From a virus: a stretch of 33,829 nt of DNA. Of this stretch, positions 1 to 6,236 are shown piece after piece (positions within the stretch are counted from its first letter, which is position 1; each line of letters starts with the position of its first letter). The DNA lies in the IMG/VR virus record IMGVR_UViG_3300001796_000034, positions 1 to 33,829 of that record; one strand, 5' to 3'. Below the pieces are notes generated by a model. The model saw nothing but the letters and a program-made list of their open reading frames with translations, was not told where the DNA came from and searched no databases. Made by a program: the position numbers and the translations under genes.

Positions 1-40
1 GACGCGCAAAACGCAAAAGATTGACGCGCAAAACGCAAAA
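1..40. repeat. Two tandem transposase end-binding sites (attR-like end)
   Basis: Two copies of GACGCGCAAAACGCAAAA start at 1 and 23, a 22-bp period. The second copy is preceded by TT, giving TTGACGCGCAAAACGCAAAA at 21-40. Related motifs lie at the opposite end of the prophage (33561-33580, and inverted at 33701-33722). Mu transposase recognises 22-bp end sites, and the two outermost sites of Mu attR are adjacent, so this arrangement fits the right end of a Mu-like phage. The first copy lacks its leading TT, so the true phage terminus lies a few bases outside the window. The assignment comes from motif matching and context. Confidence 0.75.
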
Positions 41-85
41 AACCGGGCGATTTGGCTGTTTAGGAGCCAAATCGCCCGGTTTTTA
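37..85. terminator. Strong bidirectional hairpin terminator at the end of the late operon
   Basis: A perfect 17-bp stem pairs 41-57 with 65-81 around a 7-base loop. It is flanked by an A run on the left and a T run on the right, so it can act as an intrinsic terminator on both strands. On the minus strand it lies just after the holin gene and just inside the phage end. It would stop late transcripts from entering host DNA and block host transcription from entering the phage. Confidence 0.9.
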
Positions 86-137
86 CTTTTTGAGCGAGGT
101 GGGAGGCCACTGAGCAGCCAGGCAATAACAACCCCCG

Positions 138-473
138 TTAAAGAGTGTTTATGGGCGTTTTAGTACCATTTAAGCCACGTTTAAGTATTAAATTCATGCC
201 AAACACGGCCGCCTCTATGAGCAAATCTACCGTCTTATCCTCCAACTCGATATTGAATAGCCGCAAGGCGTACTGAGCCAACGCAAGAGCCTTTTCCTTC
301 TTAACTGACCCCGGCGCATCGGTAGTCTGCTCGATGTAATGGACAACATCATTGACGATCTTGCGCCCTTGCTCTATCTTACTAAGGCCGATTGTGTTCC
401 TGAGCAAATCCGCGCCCTTGAATGTAGCTAGTACGACCGCGCCTACGACAAGAGCCGCTATGAATGGTTGCAT
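138..473 (-). CDS. LLH-family phage holin
   Basis: This 111-residue protein has one strong N-terminal membrane segment (about residues 3-20) followed by a charged amphipathic region and a hydrophobic C-terminal stretch. Size and pattern match LLH-type holins of Gram-positive phages. Holins make pores in the cytoplasmic membrane at lysis and let endolysin reach the wall. An in-frame ATG five codons upstream exists, but GGGAGG sits inside that extension at correct spacing from the ATG at 473, so the shorter start was chosen. The gene follows the amidase directly and is the last gene of the late operon. The family call is from sequence pattern and context. Confidence 0.75.
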   Translation of the reverse strand: MQPFIAALVVGAVVLATFKGADLLRNTIGLSKIEQGRKIVNDVVHYIEQTTDAPGSVKKEKALALAQYALRLFNIELEDKTVDLLIEAAVFGMNLILKRGLNGTKTPINTL

Positions 474-474
474 T

Positions 475-1080
475 TCATTTCCTCCCATGTACGGTTTTTG
501 TGGCCTCGTCCCACGAGACCCTATAGCCTAAATGCTCTAAGAGACTTCTAACAGGGGCGTACGTCCTCCCAGCTTGCAGCAATAGCTCTATGTCGACCTC
601 GCGCCCATCAAGCATCAAGCGTGGGCTAAGCCGCCGAGCAATCATCCCTAGAAACGCATCCCACATGGGCAGGAGCTTTGCTGGGCAGTTCTTTCGCGTC
701 CATGCTCTATGCGTCGTCACCTTATCCACGCCCCAGCCGTACCGCTGGAGTATCAGCGCAACGAGCAGCGCAGCGTGCTCGTTAGCCTTTTGTTGTCTAG
801 GGGCCTCAGTGAACTCGCAGACCCCCACACCGATGCTCTGGCGATTAGCTGCTGCGCCAGCATGCCACGCCACCTCATTTTCTGGGATGCAGTGCACAGC
901 GGCCAGGTCATCGACGACCCAGTGGTACGATACCTGAGCGGCCGGGTGGTTTTGAAAGTAGTCCCTATTGTTTCTGGCGGTGGCACCCACATTGCCGGTA
1001 TTATGAATCGTGACCGAGGTCGGCCTCAGAGAGGTTCGCGGACGGTTAGCACTGGTGATGTGCGCATTAATGATCTCCAC
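475..1080 (-). CDS. Endolysin: N-acetylmuramoyl-L-alanine amidase (Amidase_2 family)
   Basis: This 201-residue lytic enzyme cleaves the amide bond between muramic acid and L-alanine of peptidoglycan. The Amidase_2/PGRP domain covers about residues 15-150. The zinc ligand pattern of T7 lysozyme is present: His26 in TIHNT, His124 in TTHRAW and Cys132 in NCPAKL. The last 50 residues, with APVRSLLEHLGYRVSWD, resemble the copper-amine-oxidase N-terminal-like repeat found in Firmicutes wall enzymes and may bind the cell wall. The GTG at 1080 was chosen because GGAGGG lies at good spacing; the ATG at 1116 is in frame but has no better site. It overlaps the end of the preceding membrane-protein gene and is followed by the holin. 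Confidence 0.92.
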   Translation of the reverse strand: MEIINAHITSANRPRTSLRPTSVTIHNTGNVGATARNNRDYFQNHPAAQVSYHWVVDDLAAVHCIPENEVAWHAGAAANRQSIGVGVCEFTEAPRQQKANEHAALLVALILQRYGWGVDKVTTHRAWTRKNCPAKLLPMWDAFLGMIARRLSPRLMLDGREVDIELLLQAGRTYAPVRSLLEHLGYRVSWDEATKTVHGRK

Positions 1081-1324
1081 TTGTTTCCCTCCAATCGATA
1101 TGCTCTGTTTGCGCAAGGCCTAAGCGCTGCAGCTTGATCACGTTTTCGGCGCGGGCCTTCCAAGCATAGAATGCTATAGCTATGCCAGTTGGTGTGCCTA
1201 TAAATGTGAGGTAGGCGGCAAGTTGGTTCCCATCAATGATGGTCACGTATGCGCCTATACCTACGCCTACGAAGTAGGTGAGGAGCACAAGTGTCAATAC
1301 TAGCTTAGAAAACTCGAATTTCAC
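1067..1324 (-). CDS. Small two-segment membrane protein, putative second holin or antiholin
   Basis: An 85-residue protein with two predicted membrane segments (about residues 8-30 and 35-52) joined by a short polar turn, then a basic, charged C-terminal tail. This resembles class II holins or holin regulators. The GTG start is preceded by GGAGG. It lies between the DGR reverse transcriptase and the amidase and overlaps the amidase start, so it belongs to the lysis block. I do not recognise a named family. The function is inferred from topology and neighbours. Confidence 0.6.
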   Translation of the reverse strand: MKFEFSKLVLTLVLLTYFVGVGIGAYVTIIDGNQLAAYLTFIGTPTGIAIAFYAWKARAENVIKLQRLGLAQTEHIDWRETSGDH

Positions 1325-1347
1325 GCGATCCCCTCCAGACGCCTTAT

Positions 1348-2385
1348 CTAGTCAGGCTCTCTCTTGCCATCTCGCTGTAGGACAAAGCCCTTAAGCAGAG
1401 TCCTCTTGAAACGATAAGAGTCGGCATGGGCAATGTGTGCCAAGTAACTTTGGACGGATGATTTAACCTCCGCGACGCCGATTTCACCACGCCCATATCG
1501 CTTCATTAGCCCTTTAAAGGCCTTTTTAATGCGCTTTTTGGCGTCGGTCTTGAGAAGCCTATGTGTCGGCCATATCCGATACCCTAGGAATCCGATACCC
1601 TTACTGATGGGGAGCACCTGCGTTTTGCTGTTCGTCTTGAGCCGGAGGCGAGCCCACAAGAACGTTTCTATCTCTTGCCGGGTACTGTGCAATTCGGCTT
1701 TGTCAGGGCCTACGATAACGAAATCATCCATGTACCTGATGTAGTACTTAACTCTCAGGCGCTCTTTTACAAAGTGGTCGAGCTCATTAAGATACACGTT
1801 GGCAAACAACTGTGAGGTCAGCGCGCCAATACCGATGCCGGTTTCGTCATGATTAGCGTCGAGCACGCGCTTAATGAGCCATAACAAGGAGGGATCTTTG
1901 ACCTTCCTCTTGACGATCTCAAGCAAAATACCCCTGTCAATCGACGGGAAATACTTCGAGATATCCCCTTTGAGACAGTAGACCTTGTCATGCTTTGCGG
2001 CGGCCTTCCTCAAATACCGGGTGAATCTGTCCACCGCCGCATGCGTGCCTTTCTGATTTCTACAGGCGTAGCTGTGTGATATAAACGTGCGGTCAAACAA
2101 TGGGCCGATCACGTTATGGATGGCATGATGCAGCACCCTGTCGCGAAATGAAGGGGCACTAATGACTCTTGGCTTAGGGACTCGAACGCAAAACTCCTTT
2201 GCTGGATGAGGGACATATGTCTTCCAGATAAGCTCGTTTTGAAGAGTGATAAGGTTCTCTTCTAGGTTTGTGGTGAACCTCATCGTCTCCCTACGGAATC
2301 GCTTGTCGCGCCTTGCTTTCAGGTATGCGCAATATAGGTTGCCGAAGTCGTAAATTTGCTCATACAGATACCCGACCCTTTTCAA
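1348..2385 (-). CDS. Diversity-generating retroelement reverse transcriptase
   Basis: A 345-residue reverse transcriptase that copies the TR RNA into mutagenised cDNA used to rewrite the VR of the target gene. Catalytic motifs are visible: the first Asp in KGDISKYF (about 139-146) and YMDD at 218-221. Motif 4 reads IGALTSQ (about 186-192), the I/V/L-GxxxSQ form typical of DGR enzymes rather than the QG form of retroviral or group II intron enzymes. There is no maturase or endonuclease domain, and the length is normal for a DGR RT. The start is TTG, preceded by GGGGGTG. The gene follows avd and TR in the same order as in phage BPP-1. Low-fidelity copying at adenines is known for the family and is supported here by the TR/VR comparison. 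Confidence 0.95.
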   Translation of the reverse strand: MKRVGYLYEQIYDFGNLYCAYLKARRDKRFRRETMRFTTNLEENLITLQNELIWKTYVPHPAKEFCVRVPKPRVISAPSFRDRVLHHAIHNVIGPLFDRTFISHSYACRNQKGTHAAVDRFTRYLRKAAAKHDKVYCLKGDISKYFPSIDRGILLEIVKRKVKDPSLLWLIKRVLDANHDETGIGIGALTSQLFANVYLNELDHFVKERLRVKYYIRYMDDFVIVGPDKAELHSTRQEIETFLWARLRLKTNSKTQVLPISKGIGFLGYRIWPTHRLLKTDAKKRIKKAFKGLMKRYGRGEIGVAEVKSSVQSYLAHIAHADSYRFKRTLLKGFVLQRDGKREPD

Positions 2386-2696
2386 GGGGCACCCCCTACA
2401 CTTGAGCTGAAGGTGGGCAGGAGGGATGTTCTTCGAGCAATCGCCTACTAAACATCCCCCTGCAATTCAAGTCTTTACCCATTTCGGGAGGGTATTAGGC
2501 CCCTTTCTCTTCGCGCGCTGTGCGACATCTCGTGAGCTGTCGCCTTCCGGCTAGAAGACAGAGCGGAGCGGAACCCAATGTTCCAGTTCGCGTTGGCGCG
2601 CGGATTGTTCAGATTCAGCGCGAAAACACCGGCGTTGGACGTATTGTTCCAGTCGCCGCCACGAAGCGGCAATAATGCGGCCTAATACCCATGGAG
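2386..2696 (-). ncRNA. DGR template RNA region (TR plus structured spacer)
   Basis: No convincing protein gene lies between avd and the RT. The region contains the 111-bp template repeat and, downstream of it on the minus strand, a roughly 175-base spacer with two hairpin-forming pairs: GCGACA/TGTCGC (2522-2527 with 2538-2543) and GGGATGTT/AACATCCC (2423-2430 with 2451-2458). In characterised DGRs the TR and the spacer before the RT are transcribed as one structured RNA that primes and templates cDNA synthesis. That role is inferred here from position; the hairpins are seen directly. An open frame across the TR that starts with TTG is a by-product of its similarity to the target gene. Confidence 0.7.
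2562..2672 (-). repeat. DGR template repeat (TR)
   Basis: This 111-bp copy corresponds to the 3' end of the target gene. Aligned with VR (3135-3245) on the coding strand it differs at 11 positions, all of them A in TR: six A to G, four or fewer A to T, and the rest A to C. TR has 21 A residues; 11 are changed in VR and none of the 90 other positions are. Mutable codons are mostly AAC/AAT, the usual design that avoids stop codons when adenines are randomised. The repeat lies between avd and the RT and is not part of a real gene. Confidence 0.97.
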
Positions 2697-3074
2697 TCAT
2701 TGCTTGGCGTTTTGAATCCATCCGCCTAGCATTCTCCCAATCTCATTGAGCTGTTTGGACCAATGCTCATATTTGCTAAACGGCAGAAACGGGCTACCTG
2801 CGGGAGCACTCTTGAGTTCGCTCGCTAACCTGACCATGGTCCTCAAAAACTGCAGCTCGATATCAATCTCCTGAAGCGTGGTTTTCTTGTGGTATTTCTT
2901 ATTGGCGGCAATAGTCAGCTTCAAGACGGTGTACATACTCTGCTTAATCTCGGCCGCCATGGTATGTCTTTCGGTCTTGGGGAACTGCTGCACGCACACG
3001 TATCCATACTGGATCATGTCGTAAATCTTCTGGGTTATAAGCATTGGTTCGACCTCAAACACCGCCCCGTCCAA
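2697..3074 (-). CDS. avd: DGR accessory protein Avd (four-helix-bundle)
   Basis: A 125-residue basic, mostly helical protein located between VR and TR. It has the length and pattern of the Avd accessory proteins, which form a pentameric four-helix-bundle barrel and bind RT and template RNA. Recognisable features are the N-terminal helix around LITQKIYDMIQYGYVCVQQF, a middle run rich in K and Q, and the C-terminal segment SKQLNEIGRMLGGWI. Avd is required for retrohoming in the BPP-1 system. The frame opens with TTG at 3074. An ATG at 3044 is an alternative start, and no strong ribosome site settles the choice. Confidence 0.9.
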   Translation of the reverse strand: MDGAVFEVEPMLITQKIYDMIQYGYVCVQQFPKTERHTMAAEIKQSMYTVLKLTIAANKKYHKKTTLQEIDIELQFLRTMVRLASELKSAPAGSPFLPFSKYEHWSKQLNEIGRMLGGWIQNAKQ

Positions 3075-3092
3075 ACCTTCGCTATCGCTCAG

Positions 3093-3112
3093 GTTTCAGA
3101 ATTCAGTGAAAC
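3093..3112 (-). other. Hairpin just downstream of VR (DGR target recognition element)
   Basis: GTTTCA and TGAAAC (3093-3098 and 3107-3112) form a 6-bp perfect stem around an 8-base loop, about 22 bases beyond the VR end. Known DGRs carry a short hairpin or cruciform downstream of the initiation-of-mutagenic-homing sequence that improves retrohoming. The stem is short, so the functional call is tentative. Confidence 0.5.
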
Positions 3113-3122
3113 AGACTACAGA

Positions 3123-4181
3123 TTACGAGATAAAAGCGGAGCGGAACCCAATGTCCCAGCCCGCGAGGGCGCGCGGATCGACCAGACTCAGCGCGAAAAC
3201 ACCGGCGTTGGACGTATTGTACCAGCCGCCGCCACGAAGCGGCAACCTTTCTGCGTTGTTTCGTACCCATAGTCCATCAGCGCCGTGGCTAGCGTCCACA
3301 GGCGCTAATCCAAGTGTCCTCATGATTTCTGGAATAGTCACTCCCGCCGCCGCTGCAGTCGGCTCAAGCGTCTTCCATAGGCTGGTGGCATCCGTTGTCG
3401 CGAACTGCACTGTATTATTGATTCGGATACCCGATGGAGCGGACGTCTCTGCGTCGTACTTCAATGTCCCCGCAGTTCCCGGAGCGACGTGGCTACCATC
3501 GGGCATGAGTGCTCGCCATAGCGCGCTTGCAGCCGATTGGTCGACGATACGGGCGGCATTATTGTTTGGGATCACCTGTATTTCCCCATGATTCAGCCGC
3601 AGTCCGCCTACCCACTCCCACACGTTGCCGTTCAGGTCATGTATGCCATCGTTGGTGCCATCATGTGCCCAGCTAGCCGGGCCGCTCCCTGTAGCACTTT
3701 TCTGCGTCCGAAACGGGGCTCCGGTTTCTACCAGCGTTGCTACGGCCCTTTCATGAGCAGCACCATGATCGGAGCCGAAATTGTTGTTGCCGCGCGGCGT
3801 CGTGTTGTTCCTTTTACTCCAAAGCGCAAGCCCCGCCCACTCCGCATTTGTCATGAGGTGCCATCCTGCGCCCTTGTTTTCGGAAAACAACTTGGCTTGG
3901 TCAAAGGTCACGCTAGTTCGCGGGTCCTTAAAAGGCAGACTGTACGCCCTGTCATTCATGACGATGTTTTGATACTTCGAGATGAAAACTTGCGGAATCT
4001 GCACGCCATCCACGACAAACATCGGGTGAGGAGCTGCGCTGCCGCCCGTTATGACATCGACAACATTAAATACAGGGACCCTCACCATAATTGATGGCAG
4101 CCCTCTATCGTCGAACAGAACTGTGTTTTTGCCGCCCGACAGAGCCTCCACGGCCAACTTCATATCGTCAAAGTTACTCAT
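3123..4181 (-). CDS. DGR target protein, FGE/C-type-lectin fold, putative receptor-binding tip
   Basis: A 352-residue protein whose C-terminal two-thirds has the formylglycine-generating-enzyme/sulfatase-modifying-factor pattern, including HDLNGNVWEWVGGL near residue 190 and the closing LPLRGGGWYN...GFRSA. This fold is a C-type lectin variant and is the usual scaffold for DGR-diversified ligands. Residues 313-349 are encoded by VR. Compared with TR, eight residues are altered: 319, 321, 332, 334, 335, 339, 341 and 343. The ATG is preceded by AAGGAGG and overlaps the end of the previous gene. It follows the baseplate and fibre genes, so it is probably displayed at the tail tip and binds host surface ligands. 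Catalytic FGE activity is not expected. Confidence 0.92.
   Translation of the reverse strand: MSNFDDMKLAVEALSGGKNTVLFDDRGLPSIMVRVPVFNVVDVITGGSAAPHPMFVVDGVQIPQVFISKYQNIVMNDRAYSLPFKDPRTSVTFDQAKLFSENKGAGWHLMTNAEWAGLALWSKRNNTTPRGNNNFGSDHGAAHERAVATLVETGAPFRTQKSATGSGPASWAHDGTNDGIHDLNGNVWEWVGGLRLNHGEIQVIPNNNAARIVDQSAASALWRALMPDGSHVAPGTAGTLKYDAETSAPSGIRINNTVQFATTDATSLWKTLEPTAAAAGVTIPEIMRTLGLAPVDASHGADGLWVRNNAERLPLRGGGWYNTSNAGVFALSLVDPRALAGWDIGFRSAFIS
3135..3245 (-). repeat. DGR variable repeat (VR)
   Basis: A 111-bp segment at the 3' end of the target gene, 100 of 111 identical to TR (2562-2672). All 11 mismatches fall at TR adenines on the coding strand. Identity runs in the 3' direction through the GC-rich IGFRSA codons, where the homing initiation site would lie, and ends ten bases before the stop codon. 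The pattern shows that the element has been active in this lineage. Confidence 0.97.
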
Positions 4182-4524
4182 GAGACGCGCCCTCCTTAGC
4201 CCACAAAGTAAGTACTACTCTCCCTATATCGAATGGCTCTGCGACCTGCTTCATCCGCGGGGCTCCATCGTCTCCCACTCCATCCGCGACCGTTGCGTAC
4301 CGTCTGGCGGGGATGGCGATTTGCGCTACATATCTCCTGCTCACCCCGGAGACTAGGAATCCGAACTCATTGGTACTGATGTCAAGCGACACATCAAAAT
4401 CCCTTTCAAACTGCGCGAGGTCGAGCGCCACCCCCCCATCTAGGACGAGCTCCGTGCTGTTCCTGACTGCAAATCCAAGTTTGGGGCCACTGTTCTTTTC
4501 GACAACAACTAGTTGTCCACTCAC
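4174..4524 (-). CDS. Hypothetical tail-tip or fibre-associated protein
   Basis: A 116-residue protein with a GTG start that overlaps the stop of the preceding gene as GTGA, and an end that overlaps the DGR target start. Translational coupling on both sides suggests it is made together with the diversified ligand. The sequence looks like a beta-rich structural protein, with VVVEKNSG and VSRRYVAQIAIPARRY and no membrane segment or cysteine pattern. I do not recognise the family. A role as adaptor or chaperone linking the variable protein to the fibre is possible but only inferred from position. Confidence 0.7.
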   Translation of the reverse strand: MSGQLVVVEKNSGPKLGFAVRNSTELVLDGGVALDLAQFERDFDVSLDISTNEFGFLVSGVSRRYVAQIAIPARRYATVADGVGDDGAPRMKQVAEPFDIGRVVLTLWAKEGASHE

Positions 4525-4685
4525 TTTGCATTCCTCGCTTTCTCAATCTCGCGGCACTTCTGGGCGATATGCTCCGCGCACTCCTTGGCATGCTTCGTAG
4601 CGGTCAGTCCCGCCTTTCCAAAGTCTCTTAGAATTTTTTCGGCTCTTTCACGACGTGCGGCATCGCGGATGATGACGTTAGCCAT
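4521..4685 (-). CDS. Small hypothetical protein in the tail-fibre block
   Basis: A 54-residue protein that is almost entirely helical and highly charged (KHAKECAEHIAQKCREIEK), compatible with a short coiled coil. Its ATG at 4685 overlaps the stop of the preceding gene as TAATG, and GGAGGG lies about 12 bases upstream, so this start was chosen over a longer in-frame one at 4715. The end overlaps the next gene as GTGA. No family is recognised. It could be a fibre assembly factor. Confidence 0.65.
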   Translation of the reverse strand: MANVIIRDAARRERAEKILRDFGKAGLTATKHAKECAEHIAQKCREIEKARNAK

Positions 4686-5131
4686 TATTGCAGCATCCCT
4701 CCTTGGACATAGCATTTGACAGTCACAACGGCGGCGCTCCCGGTGTGACGCACCTTGAACCCGTTAAGGGCCTTGTCATATACTTCAATGTCCCCCACGA
4801 GCTGCGGAGAGCCTAGCACCTCTGTAATCACCCTGTAGTTAAGCGTGCCTCGCGCCTTTGCGAGGGCAATCGTAGTACCCGAGTTACTAAATGGATACTC
4901 TAGGCTGTTTGTCAGCATTGCTTCCCTGATCTCGCCATCTAAGTCCGCTATATGGCGCTGAAACTGCAGGGCCTGCTGCACCAATACAGCGCCTGTCTCA
5001 TCTGCGCTTAGGATGCCTGTTTCGATATTGTTTAGGTTTGTCGCGCTGATTGGAGTCCCTTGCTGGATGATCGCTTGAGTCGTGGCATCAACTATGTGGT
5101 CTAGCCACGTCCTAAAGTTATACGCCCTCAC
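4685..5131 (-). CDS. Putative tail-fibre/baseplate-distal protein
   Basis: A 148-residue protein containing GTPISATNLNNIETGI near residues 25-40. This motif recurs in Firmicutes phage tail fibre and upper-baseplate proteins, where it precedes a helical trimerisation segment. A heptad-like helix follows (QQALQFQRHIADLDGEIREAM), then a C-terminal beta-rich part. It overlaps both neighbours by four bases or less and sits between the baseplate block and the DGR target, as expected for a fibre component. The assignment rests on motif and position. Confidence 0.65.
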   Translation of the reverse strand: MRAYNFRTWLDHIVDATTQAIIQQGTPISATNLNNIETGILSADETGAVLVQQALQFQRHIADLDGEIREAMLTNSLEYPFSNSGTTIALAKARGTLNYRVITEVLGSPQLVGDIEVYDKALNGFKVRHTGSAAVVTVKCYVQGGMLQ

Positions 5132-5439
5132 ACTCCCGCCTCCACTTCCACAAATCTATACGCAAAGACCGAGTAAAGTCCTTGCACTTGGGGCTTGCTG
5201 AATGACCTATCTGCTAAAGCTATGACATCTCCATCAACATCCACAAGGCTGATCCTACTGACCGTCCCCGAGACTGTGTCATCCAAGTAGACAAAGATTC
5301 TTATCAGGTCGCCGGTTAGCTCTGTCTTGAATATATTTACCTGCCGCGGGCTCCCGTTCAGAAGATAAGTTGCGTGAGACAGTGAAGTCTGCAATCTCGC
5401 AAGCTGCTTACTGATGCCCACCTGTGTCAGTGTTCTCAT
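5128..5439 (-). CDS. Hypothetical tail protein
   Basis: A 103-residue protein beginning MRTLTQVGIS with an AAAGGAG site at good spacing. After an N-terminal helix (about residues 8-25) the remainder is predicted beta-rich (GDLIRIFVYLDDTVSGTVSRISLVDVDGDVIAL), in line with a fibre or baseplate attachment domain. It lies between the YmfQ/XkdU-like protein and the fibre protein and overlaps the latter by four bases. I do not recognise a named family. Confidence 0.65.
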   Translation of the reverse strand: MRTLTQVGISKQLARLQTSLSHATYLLNGSPRQVNIFKTELTGDLIRIFVYLDDTVSGTVSRISLVDVDGDVIALADRSFSKPQVQGLYSVFAYRFVEVEAGV

Positions 5440-5452
5440 GGTTCACTCTCCT

Positions 5453-6235
5453 TTACCGTGGATGCTCTCCTGCCCTCACCTGATTGCAGAGAGGATACAG
5501 GTGCATATCACCCTTGAACTCTGTCCTTATATCCATTACTGAGCTGTGGCCGTTATACAAGACAAACGCCGACAGGCGGAACGTTTGGTTGGCTGCAACA
5601 ATCGATCCTGTCAGAGGGTAGCCGAAGCTCCCCATTGTGTGCGTCGATTCGTGGGTGCACGTTGTCTGCAACAAATGACCCGTGCGAGTCCCTACGGGCC
5701 ACACCCCGGCCACTAGCAAATTGCACAACGGGTAATTATAGAGCCCGCCTATGTACTCAGAGCGGGCCTCAATCCGTGTGCCGTACTCCAGCTCTATATC
5801 AAACAACAGGTTGGCTGGGATCATTGCATGCTTTAGGCGCAGGAGCTCATGTAGCATGTGATGCTGTCGCCAAGCTACAGCGACCTTTATGCAGAACTCT
5901 CCATAGAAAAGCCTTAAAACGTACTGGTCATGGCCCAACAACAGGGTTAGTGATGCCTGCAATTGCGCGAGCGTATAAGGCAGCCCAATGGCAAGTCGAG
6001 ACTGGACTCTAGCGCGGCGAAAGTCCAACACTTCGTCCCCAGTGGCGAAAATGCCAAGCACTCGCTCCCACCGCGTCACTGTTCCCTCATCAGCAGTCAT
6101 CACCAGACGATTTGCCTGCAACTGGTCTAGCTGCCCTTGAGACAACAGCGCTTCGGCGTCCGCGCTAACACCTAAGGCCACAAAATCCTTGATCTGCCTT
6201 AAGAACAGCGGAAGATAGTCAATGTACTGCCTCAT
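5453..6235 (-). CDS. YmfQ/XkdU-like baseplate protein (DUF2313 type)
   Basis: A 260-residue protein with the order and features of the YmfQ/XkdU (DUF2313) group: MRQYIDYLPLFLRQIKDF at the start, the conserved VTRWERVLGI segment, then RRARVQSRL and a TLAQLQASL helix. The family follows baseplate J in PBSX-like and Mu-like tails and corresponds to Mu gp48-type baseplate components that connect wedge to fibre. The C-terminal 100 residues have repeated Y-x-PLCN motifs (YNYPLCNLL and YPLCNQV), which may be a lineage-specific extension for fibre attachment. Confidence 0.8.
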   Translation of the reverse strand: MRQYIDYLPLFLRQIKDFVALGVSADAEALLSQGQLDQLQANRLVMTADEGTVTRWERVLGIFATGDEVLDFRRARVQSRLAIGLPYTLAQLQASLTLLLGHDQYVLRLFYGEFCIKVAVAWRQHHMLHELLRLKHAMIPANLLFDIELEYGTRIEARSEYIGGLYNYPLCNLLVAGVWPVGTRTGHLLQTTCTHESTHTMGSFGYPLTGSIVAANQTFRLSAFVLYNGHSSVMDIRTEFKGDMHLYPLCNQVRAGEHPR

Positions 6236-6236
6236 A

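Noticed and set aside
1-40. Possible CRISPR repeats at the window start
   Set aside because: Only two copies with no spacer of normal length, and matching inverted copies occur at the opposite phage end, which fits transposase sites.
1348-2385. Group II intron or retron reverse transcriptase
   Set aside because: No maturase domain, motif 4 has the GALTSQ form, and avd, TR and VR are adjacent, so it is a DGR enzyme.
2475-2672. Open frame of 65 codons covering the template repeat
   Set aside because: It starts with TTG inside the sequence shared with the target gene, has no ribosome site, and its coding look comes from TR mirroring VR.
3123-4181. True formylglycine-generating enzyme
   Set aside because: The fold motifs are present, but the gene lies in a tail-fibre block and its 3' end is a DGR variable repeat; no sulfatase partner is present.
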